In this document: positions 35,880-48,300 of the stretch, piece by piece
Layout of the letters: the number at the start of each line of letters is the position of its first letter
Position numbering within the stretch: the first letter of the stretch is position 1
Source: Cervus elaphus
Lineage: Eukaryota > Chordata > Mammalia > Artiodactyla > Cervidae
Direction of reading: 5' to 3'
Assembly: GCF_910594005.1 (NCBI RefSeq)
Contig: NC_057825.1
Coordinates: 53,847,037-53,911,036, forward strand
Length of the DNA: 64,000 nucleotides
Translations under genes and position numbers: made by a program
Notes under the pieces: model-generated
What the model was told of the DNA's origin: nothing
Databases searched by the model: none
The model's input: only the letters and a program-made list of their open reading frames with translations

Positions 35880-36184
35880 GAATGTGGCAAACCCAGTCTT
35901 GACTAGGGACAGCATTCATGTCTAATGGAGAAGAATTGTGTGCTATATATGAGCATTCATGTGTTTGCTGGTTGTGGTCAGCTCTAATGAAGAAACACAT
36001 TGTGAATTTCACATATTCATTTGTTTGCAACTGGTGTCCTACCAGTTGACATTGTCTAGTCCACAAGTCTAAGAGATGGGAATTACCAGTGTTCATGGTA
36101 GGATTATTTTAGGGTTTTGGCAAGATCTTTTTGTTGGAGTCAAGTTTGACTAGAATATTCCACCCATTTTTTCCCCTTGTTATT

Positions 36185-36575
36185 CTCTATCAACTTCAAT
36201 TTGCTTATCTATAAAACAGAAATGTTAATAGATTATAGTGTTGTTGTTGTTTAGTTGCTCAGTTATGTCCAACTCTTCATGACAGTCTGTAGACTGTAGT
36301 CCGCCAGGCTCCTCTGTCCATAGGGTTTTCCAGGCAAGAACACCGGATCGTGTTGGCATTTCCTTCTCCAGGGCATCTTCCCAAACCCAGTGTCTGAACC
36401 CACATCTCCTGCAAGATACACTCTCCTACATTGCAGGTGAATTCTTTACCACTGAGCCATCAGGGAAGCCCTTGATTATAATATCTTAGAGGATTAGTTG
36501 AGTAGTAAACCAATCCCTTTATGAAAATCCTTTAGTACAGGTCTGGAAAATTCTAAGTGCCCAATAATGTTTTTT
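36185..36575 (+). repeat. MIR SINE split by Bov-tA
   Basis: The left part 36185-36237 (CAATTTGCTTATCTATAAAAC, then AATGTTAATA) and the right part 36474-36575 (AGGATTAGTTGAG, then CAGGTCTGGAAAATTCTAAG, then GTGCCCAATAATG) are consecutive parts of one plus-strand MIR 3' half. The intervening 236 bases are a SINE. Confidence 0.65.
36239..36473 (-). mobile_element. Bov-tA SINE nested in MIR
   Basis: A full-length minus-strand copy starting with a GTTGTTGTTGTTTAG tail and ending GCCATCAGGGAAGCCC. The 7-bp flank GATTATA occurs at 36231-36237 and 36474-36480. There is a small internal duplication near CTCCTGCAAGATACACTCTCC. Confidence 0.94.
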
Positions 36576-37769
36576 CTTTCTGCTTCTCTAAATTCCAGAA
36601 AACTGAGAGAGATGAAAAATAATTTGATTTGGCCAAAAAAAAAAAAAGGTGAATTTTGTAGCCTATGGTTATCTGAAGTTTGCTATAAGAACAAACTATA
36701 ATAGGGCTCTATCCTTTAACAGCAGGACTAAGTTTATACTTGATCTATATAGAGAGGTTGGAAACACCAAATGTATTGCCTCCTCTAACCAAAATTAGAT
36801 TAGGAACTGGAGCTGAGATCTGTGGAAAAAGCCATGTCTTGGAAGGTCAGGGATCCCTGGATTACTAGTCTCTTTATATAAATTTGAGCACATACGAGTA
36901 AAATAGTACTGGAGGGTAATCACAAGAGAAAACAAAACAATACAAAATTCCTTGCTTCACTCTTCTCACTTGGCAAAAAAAAAAAAAAACTTGGACTTAA
37001 ATGCAGTTATATTGCAATGGTTTTTACCTATGTTTTGATAAACAGATTCAAAACAAAATGCTCTCAAAATGTTACTACAAGAAAATCTATATAGAGATCC
37101 TTGTTGAAATAGCATTTGAATTCCGGGATAAAACATTCCTCCAAATGATGGAGGATACTTTGTCAAAGAACTGAAAGATGGTTCTGGCTAATTGTAAATG
37201 AACTAGATTAACAATATGATCAACATCATTAGCACTGGAACAACGGCATCAACATTTCAGCAGACACTACTCAGGCCACGTTCTATTTCTGAACTTCCCC
37301 TTTCCTCAAAGTTCCAGAGGCAACTCTTTTTACTTTCAGTCATCCATTAACTAAACAAATGCAATTTCCTGGATGAGACGTAGTATGCTTTACAGATAGT
37401 GATGTTCTGGGAAAGCTGACATGCCTATCAGTATCTTAAAAATAAAAACATACCACCAAAAGTGCATAAATCTTATTCTCAGCATTTATTTGCCTTAGAG
37501 TATCTTTCTCTCACTTCTGTAGTCAAAATTATTAAAGTTGATTGACTTTGTAATTCTGTCTGCATTTGAATTATGTTCTCATTTCATTCTGTAGTTGAAT
37601 AAGAGATATATTGTAAAAGGAATTTGTACCTGGTTCACTGTGCTTATGTGCTTAAAGAACATCATAAAAAAAATAGCATAAATCTGAGTGAAAGAATCTA
37701 GTAGATGTTTTGCTTTAATATGGGTTCATACATTACTAAAGCTACAGATACATTCGAGCTATACAGGAC

Positions 37770-37985
37770 ACCAAAGCTGCATTGCGGAGACATGGGTTCA
37801 AACCTTAGCTTTAACATTTACTAGCTCAATGGTCTTAGATCAATTAACTCTTCTGAGTTATAAGTTTTCTCATCAATAAAACATGAATGACAATAATAAT
37901 AATATTTCAAAAGACTTCTGTAGAAAATAAAATACATCCTATATACAATTATTGACTCATAGTAAGCACAGAATAAAAATAGATG
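37770..37985 (+). repeat. MIR SINE
   Basis: A near complete plus-strand MIR: GACATGGGTTCAAACCTTAGC, TTTACTAGCTCAATGGTCTTAG, TTTTCTCATCAATAAAACATG, then the CTCATAGTAAGCACAGAATAAA 3' end. Confidence 0.75.
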
Positions 37986-38214
37986 TCATTCTTATTCCTT
38001 CCTCTTACTGTTTTATTCTCACCAGGCACAATAATAACAAGTAAAACTTATTCAAAGAATAAAGGGTTTCCAAAAGAAAAGGAGTCTTTTCTTCTTAGAA
38101 GAAATTTCCAGCTAAGCTGCTATGTAATTGTCTGTTTACCAGTTGATAAGTGATTGAATCACACCACTAACCAAAATAATAGAAATTAACTGACCAAAGA
38201 GAAGTTTAATTAAT

Positions 38215-38370
38215 AGTAACAAAATTTAAAGTGGGCATGATTTCTGAGCACCTACTGTGAGCAGACACTTTATTAAAAATTGAAAGATCTCATAATTCTC
38301 ACAAAGTAAATATTACTATTCTCAAATTAGAGAAAGAGATAACAGCTAGTAAATGGGCTTGCTCTTTTAA
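38215..38370 (-). repeat. MIR SINE
   Basis: A minus-strand MIR. On plus it reads TGAGCACCTACTGTGAGCAGAC, then TCTCATAATTCTCACAAAG, TATTACTATTCTCAAATTAG, then ACAGCTAGTAAATGGGC. Confidence 0.72.
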
Positions 38371-39091
38371 AAATTATGTGGCTGGATATCCAGCTTCAGC
38401 TACAATATGAAAGCCATTTGATATCTATTATTCCCCTCCTTACTGGACAAGCTGAATTTAATGAACTTTCTTGGAACCATTAGAGAAACTGATGTCAAAA
38501 GGCAAATCTCTATCCCTGAATCCTGAGGCAGGCAAACATCACAGAGAATCACAGAGGAAATACACACTTGGAGCAGAAGTCCCTGGAACCATAAATTGGT
38601 AGGGACACTTTAATGATCAGTTTAATGACTTACTGGAGTCTAAGGATGAACTAACTTGAAAAGAAGAAACTTCTGAGGACCACAGTCTTAGCAGGAGTGC
38701 CCCCACCCCACCCCTTTCATGGATTTTACCACCAAGAACCTTACCAGGTTGTCACTCTTATGAGCTAAGAAATACCCACTAAAGGCTCTTGCAGGGACAG
38801 GGAAATAGTACACACTGAGAAATAATACTATATGCAGAGAATTCTTCATAATAAAGGTCTATTCTCCAGAGAAAAAGCCTTTACCAACCATATCTCATTA
38901 GAAGGAAGGACATTTACTCACGACCAATCCCCTCTAGCTTCCTGTCTCACCTAAGTGGGGAAGGGGTGCCAAGAAACACTTGTGAAAGTCACAGGTCAGG
39001 GATATAGACTCAATAAAACATTGAGACATAATCATAAGATTATAGACTACCTCTCCTGTTCCACATCTTACTGAAGAATGGTATCAGTATA

Positions 39092-39655
39092 ATAGATTCC
39101 CAGGTGGCTCAACGGTAAAGAATCTGCCCGCTAATGCAGGAGACAGTCCCTTGGACTGCAAGAAGATCCATCCAGTCCATCCTAAAGGAGATCAGTCCTG
39201 GGTGTTCATTGGAAGGACTGATGCTGAAGCTGAATCTCCAATACTTTGGCCACCTCATGCGAAGAGTTGCCTCATTGGAAAAGACCCTGATGCTGGAGGG
39301 ATTGGGGGCAGGAGGAGAAGGGGATGACAGAGGATGAGATGGCTGAATGGCATCACCAACTCCATGGACATGAGTTTGAGTGAACTCCAGGAGTTGGTGA
39401 TGGACAGGGAGGCCAGGCGTGCTGGGATTCATGGGGTTGCAAAGAGTCGGACACGACTGAACAACTGAACTGAGCTGAACTGAAAGAGACACTGGTTCAA
39501 TCCCTAGGTTGGGAAGATCCTTTGTAGTAGGAAATGACTACCCATTCCAGTATTCTTGCTGGGAAGTCACAAGGACGAGGAGCCTGGAGGGTCTACACTC
39601 CATGGGGTCACAAAGAGTCAGACATGACTGAACAACAACAACAAAAAAGCCCCTA
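39092..39655 (+). mobile_element. Bov-tA SINE split by BovB
   Basis: The head TTCCCAGGTGGCTCAACGG through AATGCAGGAGACA lies at 39092-39145. The remainder, starting GAGACACTGGTTCAATCCC, lies at 39486-39655 and ends in an ACAACAACAACA tail. A BovB 3' piece sits between them. The split falls immediately before the B-box-like region. Confidence 0.92.
39146..39485 (+). mobile_element. BovB LINE 3' piece nested in Bov-tA
   Basis: A 340-base 5'-truncated plus-strand BovB beginning GTCCCTTGGACTGCAAG and ending GAGCTGAACTGAAA. GAGACA occurs at 39140-39145 and 39486-39491, the likely target duplication, and it belongs to the host SINE. The open piece 39134-39337 is the BovB C-terminus (RRSIQSILKEISPGCSLEGL). 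A missing G in the GGCGGG-type region shifts the frame near 39296. Confidence 0.92.
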
Positions 39656-40013
39656 CCATCTAGAGCCACACCAAACATTAAATATAACCCAACTTTTAGA
39701 CAGATTAATGAACCCTGACTTGAAAGGTGTATTTACCTCAGTTTCTATTGTTCTATAAACTATGTCGGGCTTTCAACAGAAATTACAAGACACACTAAAA
39801 GACAAGAGAAATTGCAGCCTGAAGCAACAAAAGAAGCATAAATACCAGACTAAGATGACACAGATTTTGAAATCATGAAGCAGAAAATTTTAAATAACTA
39901 AAATTAATGAAATAAACATTCTAATGGGAAAAAGTAAACAACCTGAAAGAATTGCTGTGTAATGTCTACAGAGAGATAAAGACTCTAAGAAAGAATCAAA
40001 AGAAACTGGTAGA

Positions 40014-40131
40014 GAGGAATCGGGTGGAGAGGGAGGTGGGAGGGGGGATCGGGATTGGGAATAAAGACCTGCCCTCTGTAGTTGAAATAAAAAAAAAAAA
40101 AAAGAAAAGAAAAAAAAAAAAAGATACATTG
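40014..40131 (+). mobile_element. Short L1 3' UTR piece with poly-A
   Basis: Bases 40014-40064 match the full-length L1 3' UTR (complement of 45132-45188) almost base for base through GGGAGGTGGGAGGGGGGATC. A non-matching AAGACCTGCCCTCTGTAG segment and an A-rich tail (40089-40127) follow. It lies inside ancient L1 ORF1 sequence, between CTGGTAGAG and ACATTGTAACAGAAGC. Confidence 0.7.
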
Positions 40132-40947
40132 TAACAGAAGCAAAGAAAGTCTTTGATAGGTACTTCAATACACTGGATATGACCAAGAAAAAATCAGTGA
40201 ACTTAATTAACATAGGTTAAAGAAAACTTCCCAAACTGAAATATGAAAAGAAAAAAGAATGAAATATGTATTTTTAAAGAAATGAAAGACAATTTTAAAA
40301 AGGTACTTTGAAATACCAGAAGAAATATTTGAATTAATAATCACCCAGAACATTCCAAAATTAATGACAGACACCAAACCAGAGGTCGAGAAGACTCTGA
40401 GAACATCAGACAGAATAAGTACCAAAAAATCTATACCTATGCATAGCATATTCCAACTGTACACACACACACAAATCAAAGACAAAAAAATCTTGAAAAG
40501 AGCCAGAGATGGGTACAATATCATTATAGTAGAGGAATGAGGACCAGAATTTCAGTGGACTTATGCAAGCCAGAAGAGAATAGAGTAAAATATTTGAAGT
40601 GATAAAAGAATAAAATCATCATTCTAGAATTTTGTGTTCAGTGAAATTGTCTTTCAAAAATGAAGGATAAATAATTAATTTATCAAAAAAACAAAAATTG
40701 AAAGAATTCACCACCAGCAAATGGGCCCTGCAAGTGGTGTTAAAATAAGTTCTTCTGGGAGAAGGAAAATCATATAGGTTGAAACACAGATCTAGACAAA
40801 AAAAAAAGAAAGAAGGTCAGAAAAGAAATAAATGAGAGAGAATAAAGCAATTTTTAAAAAGTTCTCTTTTTCTTAAGATCTAAAGATAACTATTTAAAGT
40901 AATGATAATAATAACAACATGTTAGGTGATGAGGATACATGAAATAA

Positions 40948-41152
40948 GGGTTTCCCTGGTGGCTCAGTGATAAAGAATTCACCTGCCAATGCAAGAGACA
41001 TGGGTTTGATCCCTGGAGCAGGAAGATCTGGAGAAGGAAATGGCAACTCCAGTATTCTTTCCTTGGAAATCCTATGTATAGAGGAGTCTGGCAGGCTACA
41101 ATCCATGGGGGAGCAAAAGAATCAGACAGGACTTAGCAGCTAAACAACAGTG
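40948..41152 (+). mobile_element. Bov-tA SINE with target duplication
   Basis: A full-length copy (GGGTTTCCCTGGTGGCTCAG to CAGGACTTAGCAGC). TGAAATAA is repeated exactly at 40940-40947 and 41153-41160. It is inserted in the spacer of the ancient L1, which continues on both sides. Confidence 0.95.
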
Positions 41153-43157
41153 TGAAATAAATAACAACAATGTAATAAGGAACTGGGGGGAGGAATTGAG
41201 AATTCCCTGCAGGCACGTGGAGTACTGGTGAAGCAGTACTTTGAAAGTAGATTTAAATTAGCTGTAAATGTGTATTTCAAACTCCAGGGCAGCTACTAAA
41301 ATAGTTTTTTTTGAAAGAACTATAAATGACATGCTAAGAGAGGAGACAGAATCACAAAATCCTCAACTAAAACTAGAAAAGAGAAAAAGCACAGGGGATA
41401 AGCAAAGAACAAATTCAACATTTAAGAAACAGTTAAAAACATGCTGTCAATGTAACCACATCAATAATTATTTTAAATATGGGTGATCCAAGTGCACCAA
41501 TTAAAAGACAGATTGTCAGAGTAAATAAACATGATTCAGTCACCTCAGGTAGACACAACCTTCTTATGCTAAATGAGTGCATTGAAATGGAAGATCAATT
41601 TTAATGGGTTGGATTCCCATTTTAAAAATACATTTTAGGTAAATAAATTACTTTCATGAATTTGGTGTATATTTGTTTTATTTATAACATGTAAGACTAG
41701 AGGAAGTGAAAACATTTAAGGCAGATGCAACAGAATGTGTCAAGACCGGAGGTTAAAGGCAAACTTGGTTTGCTGAAAAATCTAAAGGAGCCCAGCAGGT
41801 GAGAGGATTGAGTTTCTGGGGAGGTGAAATTGAGAGGAGGAGCTGATAACACAAATAGGGCCTTGCCTTGTGAAAAACCACATGAAGATCAATAAGCAGT
41901 CACTGCCAAGTTGGAAGATGGGAAGTTGATCTGCACTGTAGCAAAGTCACTGCAGCTCTTCAGTAGGTTGGATGAAATGTGTCACGGAAGTGAGGACATT
42001 TACTCAGGACAAGGCATGATGGTGGAGGGAACTGTGGTGAAGATATCAAAACATCTAACCTTGCAATTGATGCGATGTGGGAGTGAATCAGGACCAACGG
42101 AGCATGAAAGACCCTGGGTGGGTAGGAGTCCTACTTAATGGTAGAGGAGCAAGTTCAAGTTTAATCTAGTGTTAAGGAATGTCAGCAATAATAAAGAAAG
42201 AATGGGAGAAGGAACACAGAAGATTTTTATAATTCATCAAGGAAGGAGTAATAATTCAAGCACTATTTATTTTTAAAATATTATGTATATATGTAAATCA
42301 CTTTATATTCATTAAAATGATTTATAAAACTTAAAGTTGGAAAACAAATAGACTATAGATACCTAGAGATATCTGCAGTATCTAGAGTCTCAAAAAGTGG
42401 CTTTACCTAGTTTGCACCAGAATAAAGAAATTTTAATAAACTGAAATCTTCATATACATAGTAATTTTGTTCTATTATTAACTACTTTTTTTTAAAGTAG
42501 TAGTTTTACAATTACAGTGTAAACAACTGATAAACCCCTTATCATAGACGAAATGGTAACTAGTTATTTACATATCTTCCATTCACTTTATAGAAATGTG
42601 TACTGTCAAGTTTTAAGCCTGACAGGCCGCTTTGACAACCCACATAGATTTTAATCAGATTTGTTATGAAATGTCAGCTACAAAGTATTAAATATTATAG
42701 GAATGCTAGTATTCTAAGATTAAAGAGAATTGGTTTAATTAGGAAATAATTGAATTTCAGCAAAATGGTTGTATTAATCATTGAAATTAGAAAATATTTT
42801 AAACCTTGTCCTAGATACATGGAAAAGGAAACCTAAGAATTAAAATTAATTAATAAAATTAAACCAAACAAGATGGATTTTTCTGCTGTTCACTCTATTT
42901 CAAATGACAAAAATGACATAAATCTGGAGAGAAAAGAGGATGAGGGCAGAGCTGGCACATGGTCGTAGAGAGACATGGTTTCCATGCTAAGAAAGAAGGT
43001 TTTAAATGACCAGGGATGTCGAAAAAGGATAACCCTGTATGCAAGACAGCAAGAGAGACACAGATGTATTGAACAGTCTTTTGGACTCTGTGGGAGAGGG
43101 CAAGGGCAGGATGATATGGGAGAATGGCATTGAAACATGTAAATTATCATATGTGAA

Positions 43158-43350
43158 ATGAATCGCCAGTCCAGGTTTGATGCATGAGACAGGGTGCTCG
43201 GGGCTGGTGCATTGGCATGACCCAGAGGGATGGGGTGGGGAGGGAGTTGGGAGCGGGGCTTAGGGTGGGGAACACATGTACACCCATGGCGGATTCAAGT
43301 CAATGTATGGCAAAACCAATACAATGTTGTAAAGTATAACAAATAAATAA
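43158..43350 (+). mobile_element. Ruminant L1 3' end fragment
   Basis: A plus-strand L1 3' UTR: CCAGTCCAGGTTTGATGCATG, GGGGCTGGTGCATTGGCATG, CCCAGAGGGATGGGGTGGGG, then CCCATGGCGGATTCAAGTC and GGCAAAACCAATACAATGTTG, with a degenerate A-rich tail. It is non-coding and a different subfamily from the copy at 45 kb. Confidence 0.82.
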
Positions 43351-43812
43351 TTTAAATTTTTTTTAAAAAGATGTTAAAAAACTGTATTGGTAGCATTTAC
43401 TTAGAGGGAATAAAATTTAGACATATCTGAGTCTAGAGAATTGGGAACTTTTAAAAATAATCTTCCAGAAACTTTTCAAAATATGATTTTTATGCTAAAC
43501 TGAGCTCAATTTTTTTCAATTTGAAAAGATACTCAATCCCTCCCAATCTTCTCTCTGCTGCTGAGATAGACAGTGGAGTAACCATCCTCTACTGCTCAGG
43601 AGTCAAACCCAGTGCAAACATCAGCACATGCTCATTGAATATCTTTTGTGTCAAATGCTGTGGTGAGCATTATAACAAAGATTAGGTAGTTCCAGATTGT
43701 AATCCAACATGGTAAATCCTGGAATAACCACCACTGCCAATATGCGGAAGTGGTTCCACAAAGAAGAAAACATTTGCAAGGAGCCAAAGGAGGGTCAGGT
43801 TACTGTAGCAGA

Positions 43813-43930
43813 GGAAAGTAAAAGTGAAAGAGAAGTCGCTCAGTGATGTCCAACTCTTTGCAACCCATGGACTGTAGCCTACCAGGCTCCTCTGTTCATG
43901 GGATTTTCCAAGCAAGAGTACTGGAGTGGG
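43813..43930 (-). mobile_element. Bov-tA SINE, 5' truncated
   Basis: Only the 3' half remains on the minus strand: GGAAAGTAAAAGTGAAAG tail, TCGCTCAGTGATGTCC, GTAGCCTACCAGGCTCC, ending ACTGGAGTGGGT. Confidence 0.9.
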
Positions 43931-44539
43931 TAAACCTAAAGATATGAAGGCATAAAGGAGCATACAGGGTTCTAGAAGTACACATTAAAGTCCACATTGC
44001 TGACTGCTTCAAAAAATTAGAAAATTGGGATCACTCAGTCAAGATGTACTGAATAAATATCTGGAAATGAGTAATGATTATACTTTAAGACAAAGAAGTC
44101 TTCAGTTTACTGGAATAGCCCACACTACCCTCTTTGCTTGCCTTCCCTAGGACACTTCTCTCATTTTTTATACCAGGTAGCTGATAGTCTTTTGACTTTC
44201 TCAATTCTGGCTTAACATGGTGAGTCTAAACTCTTCAGTATGGGATTCTTGCCCTTTTCCCTCTATGACTATGCTTTGTTGTACTGGGCTTGGCCCCCTA
44301 GATCTTACCACTTCCCAACAGAGTGGCAACCATCCTTCTCTGAGTGCACCCCCCTACAGTCTCTCACACATTTCTTTCTCCTTCCTATCTTTTCATCCAT
44401 TGGGAGTGCTGCCTGCTCTTCTCCAATATCTCATATCTACACTTTTTAAAAGATTTACATCAAAGATATAATTCTTCCATGAAGACACTCAAAATAATCT
44501 TTATGTTGATTATATGAGACTTTACCTGAATTACTTTAT

Positions 44540-44690
44540 AAAAGAATAAGAAGCTGAGGGAGTTTATGACGTTTTACCAAAGTCATAGAGTTAGAGAGAA
44601 ATGAAGCCAGGATTTGAATCCATGATGTCTAATTATAAAAATACAAATTCTGTCACTTCTATGACAAACTAGAACATGCAAATGGTCATA
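44540..44690 (-). repeat. MIR SINE
   Basis: A minus-strand MIR. On plus it reads AAGAAGCTGAGGGAGTTTATG, CCAAAGTCATAGAGTTAGAG, then GAAGCCAGGATTTGAATCC. Confidence 0.65.
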
Positions 44691-44704
44691 TCCATACTTT
44701 TAAA

Positions 44705-45030
44705 AATGTATGTTATTGATGTATAATTGATTTCCCGTACATTGGAAATGTTTTACTTCTGATGTACAGCAAAGTGATTCAGTTATACATACACATACAT
44801 TCTTTTCATATTCTTTTCCATTATGGTTTATCACAGGATCATGAATCTATTTCCCTGTGGTATACAGTAGGACCTTGTTGTTTATCATTCCTATATATAA
44901 TAGTTTGCTAATCCCAAACTCCCAATCCCTTTCTCCTGGCACTCTATACTTTTAAACAGCCTGAATTCTCTTCTCTGTTTTTGTTTGTTTTCCTTATTTG
45001 CTTTTGCATTCAAATATATATTCATACATA
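44705..45030 (-). mobile_element. Older L1 3' end
   Basis: Antisense of the L1 3' end type also seen at 27-28.6 kb and 62.8 kb. On plus it reads CTTCTGATGTACAGCAAAG, then TGATTCAGTTATACATACAC, then ATACAGTAGGACCTTGTTG. The younger full-length L1 inserted immediately beside or within its flank. Confidence 0.78.
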
Positions 45031-45043
45031 TATTTCTACTTTT
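45031..45043. repeat. Target-site duplication of full-length L1, left copy
   Basis: TATTTCTACTTTT, identical to 52603-52615. The final T residues merge with the poly-T that is the complement of the L1 poly-A tail. Confidence 0.93.
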
Positions 45044-45056
45044 TTTTTTTAATTTT

Positions 45057-45062
45057 TTTATT
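45057..45062 (-). terminator. L1 polyadenylation signal
   Basis: The minus strand reads AATAAA just upstream of the A-rich 3' end (AATTAAAAAAAAAA). This is the expected position for the L1 transcript cleavage signal. Confidence 0.7.
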
Positions 45063-45389
45063 AGTTGGAGGCTAATTACTTCACAACATTTCAGTGGGTT
45101 TTGTCATACATTGATATGAATCAGCCATAGATTTACACTTATTCCCCATCCCGATCCCCCCTCCCATCTCCCTCTCCACCTGATTCCTCTGGGTCTTCCC
45201 AGTGCACCAGGCCCAAGCACTTGTCTCATGCATCCCACCTGGGCTGGTGATCTGTTTCACCATAGATAGTATACGTGGTGTTCTTTTGAAACATCCCACC
45301 CTCACCTTCTCCCACAGAGTTCAAAAGTCTGTTCTGTATTTCTGTGTCTCTTTTTCTGTTTTGCATATAGGGTTATCGTTACCATCTTT

Positions 45390-48300
45390 CTAAATTCCAT
45401 ATATATGTGTTAGTATGCTGTAATGTTCTTTATCTTTCTGGCTTACTTCACTCTGTATAAGGGGCTCCAGTTTCATCCATCTCATTAGGACTGGTTCAAA
45501 TGAATTCTTTTTGACGGCTGAGTAAAATTCCATGGTGTATATGTACCACAGCTTCCTTATCCATTCATCTGCTGATGGGCATCTAGGTTGCTTCCATGTC
45601 CTGGCTATTATAAACAGTGCTGCGATGAACATTGGGGTGCACGTGTCTCTTTCAGATCTGGTTTCCTCAGTGTGTATGCCCAGAAGTGGTATTGCTGGGT
45701 CATATGGCAGTTCTATTTCCAGTTTTTTAAGGAATCTCCACACTGTTTTCCATAGTGGCTGTACTAGTTTGCATTCCCACCAACAGTGTAAGCGGGTTCC
45801 CTTTTCTCCACAGCCTCTCCAGCATTTATTGCTTGTAGACTTTTGGATAGCAGCCATCCTGACTGGTGTGTAATGGTACCTCATTGTGGTTTTGATTTGC
45901 ATTTCTCTAATAATGAGTGATGTTGAGCACCTTTTCATGTGTTTGTTAGCCATCTGTATGTCTTCTTTGGAGAAATGTCTGTTTAGTTCTCTGGCCCATT
46001 TTTTGATTGGGTCATTTATTTTTCTGGAATTGAGCTGCAGGAGTTGCTTGTATATTTTTGAGATTAATCCTTTGTCTGTTTCTTCATTTGCTATTATTTT
46101 CTCCCAATCTGACGGCTGTCTTTTCACCTTACTTATAGTTTCTTTTGTAGTGCAAAAGCTTTTAAGTTTCATTAGATCCCATTTGTTTAGTTTTGCTTTT
46201 ATTTCCAATATTCTGGGAGGTGGGTCATAGAGGATCTTGCTGTGATTTATGTCGGAGAGTGTTTTGCCTATGTTCTCCTCTAGGAGTTTTATAGTTTCTG
46301 GTCTTACATTTAGATCTTTAATCCATTTTGAGTTTATTTTTGTGTATGGTGTTAGAAAGTGTTCTAGTTTCATTCTTTTGCAAGTGGTTGACCAGTTTTC
46401 CCAGCACCACTTGTTAAAGAGGTTGTCTTTTTTCCATTGTATATCCTTGCCTCCTTTGTCAAAGATAAGGTGTCCATAGGTTCGTGGATTTATCTCTGGG
46501 CTTTCTATTCTGTTCCATTGGTCTATATTTCTGTCTTTGTGCCAGTACCACACTGTCTTGATGACTGTGGCTTTGTAGTAGAGTCTGAAGTCAGGCAGGT
46601 TGATTCCTCCAGTTCCATTCTTCTTTTTCAAGATTACTTTGGCTATTCGAGGTTTTTTGTATTTCCATACAAATTGTGAAATTCTTTGGTCTAGTTCTGT
46701 GAAAAATACCGTTGGTAGCTTGATAGGGATTGCATTGAATCTATAGATTGCTTTGGGTAGAATAGCCATTTTGACAATATTGATTCTTCCAATCCATGAA
46801 CACGGTATGTTTCTCCATCTGTTTGTGTCCTCTTTGATTTCTTTCATCAGTGTTTTATAGTTTTCTATGTATAGGTCTTTTGTTTCTTTAGGTAGATATA
46901 CTCCTAAGTATTTTATTCTTTTTGTTGCAATGGTGAATGGTATTGTTTCCTTAATTTCTCTTTCTGTTTTTTCATTGTTAGTATATAGGAATGCAAGGGA
47001 TTTCTGTGTGTTAATTTTATATCCTGCAACTTTACTATATTCGTTGATCAGTTCTAGTAATTTTCTGGTAGAGTCTTTAGGGTTTTCTATATAGAGGATC
47101 ATGTCATCTGCAAACAGTGAGAGTTTCACTTCTTCTTTTCCTATCTGGATTCCTTTTACTTCTTTTTCTGCTCTGATTGCTGTGGCCAAAACTTCCAACA
47201 CTATGTTGAACAGTAGTGGTGAGAGTGGGCACCCTTGTCTTGTTCCTGATTTCAGGGGAAATGCTTTCAATTTTTCACCATTGAGGGTGATGCTTGCTGT
47301 GGGTTTGTCATATATAGCTTTTATTATGTTGAGGTATGTTCCTTCTATTCCTGCTTTTTGGAGAGTTTTAATCATAAATGAGTGTTGAATTTTGTCAAAG
47401 GCTTTCTCTGCATCTATTGAGATAATCATATGGTTTTTATCTTTCAATTTGTTAATGTGGTGTATTACATTGATTGATTTGCGGATATTGAAGAATCCTT
47501 GCATTCCTGGGATAAAGCCCACTTGGTCGTGGTGTATGATTTTTTTAATATGTTGTTGGATTCTGTTTGCTAGAATTTTGTTAAGGATTTTTGCATCTAT
47601 GTTCATCAGTGATATTGGCCTGTAGTTTTCTTTTTTTGTGGCATCTTTGTCAGGTTTTGGAATTAGGGTGATGGTGGCCTCATAGAATGAGTTTGGAAGT
47701 TTACCTTCTTCTGCAATTTTCTGGAAGAGTTTGAGTAAGGTAGGTGTTAGCTCTTCTCTAAATTTTTGGTAGAATTCAGCTGTGAAGCCATCTGGTCCTG
47801 GGCTTTTGTTTGCTGGAAGATTTTTTATTACAGTTTCGATTTCCTTGCCTGTGATGGGTCTGTTAAGATCTTCTATTTCTTCCTGGTTCAGTTTTGGAAA
47901 GTTATACTTTTCTAAGAATTTGTCCATTTCATCCAAGTTGTCCATTTTATTGGCATAGAGCTGCTGGTAGTAGTCTCTTATGATCCTTTGTATTTCAGTG
48001 TTGTCTGTTGTGATCTCTCCATTTTCATTTCTAATTTTGTTAATTTGGTTCTTCTCTCTTTGTTTCTTAATGAGTCTTGCTAATGGTTTGTCAATTTTGT
48101 TTATTTTTTCAAAAAAACAGCTTTTAGCTTTGTTGATTTTTGCTATGGTCTCTTTAGTTTCTATTGCATTTATTTCTGCCTTAATTTTTAAGATTTCTTT
48201 CCTTCTGCTAACCCTGGGGTTCTTCATTTCTTCCTTCTCTAATTGCTTTAGGTGTAGAGTTAGGTTATTTATTTGGCTTTTTTCTTGTTTCTTGATGTAA

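Larger units (their letters stand above)
38880..41545 (+). mobile_element. Ancient L1 LINE, second copy
   Basis: The same ancient L1 lineage as at 12.9-17.2 kb. The 5' region (38900-39090) has CTGTCTCACCTAAGTGG and ACACTTGTGAAAGTCACAGG. The ORF1-like part (39750-40780) has CTTTCAACAGAAATTACAAG, ATCAAAAGAAACTGG, GAAATACCAGAAGAAATATTTG and TTAATGACAGACACCAAACC. The spacer and the very start of ORF2 reach to 41545 (CACCAATTAAAAGACAG). Three later insertions interrupt it: a Bov-tA split by BovB (39092-39655), a short L1 3' piece (40014-40131) and a Bov-tA (40948-41152). All frames are broken. The upstream edge is uncertain. Confidence 0.75.

Noticed and set aside
41911..42138. 75-codon frame in a repeat-poor interval
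   Set aside because: Sequence around 41700-42130 has the feel of an old repeat and no coding features. I could not support either a gene or a family.
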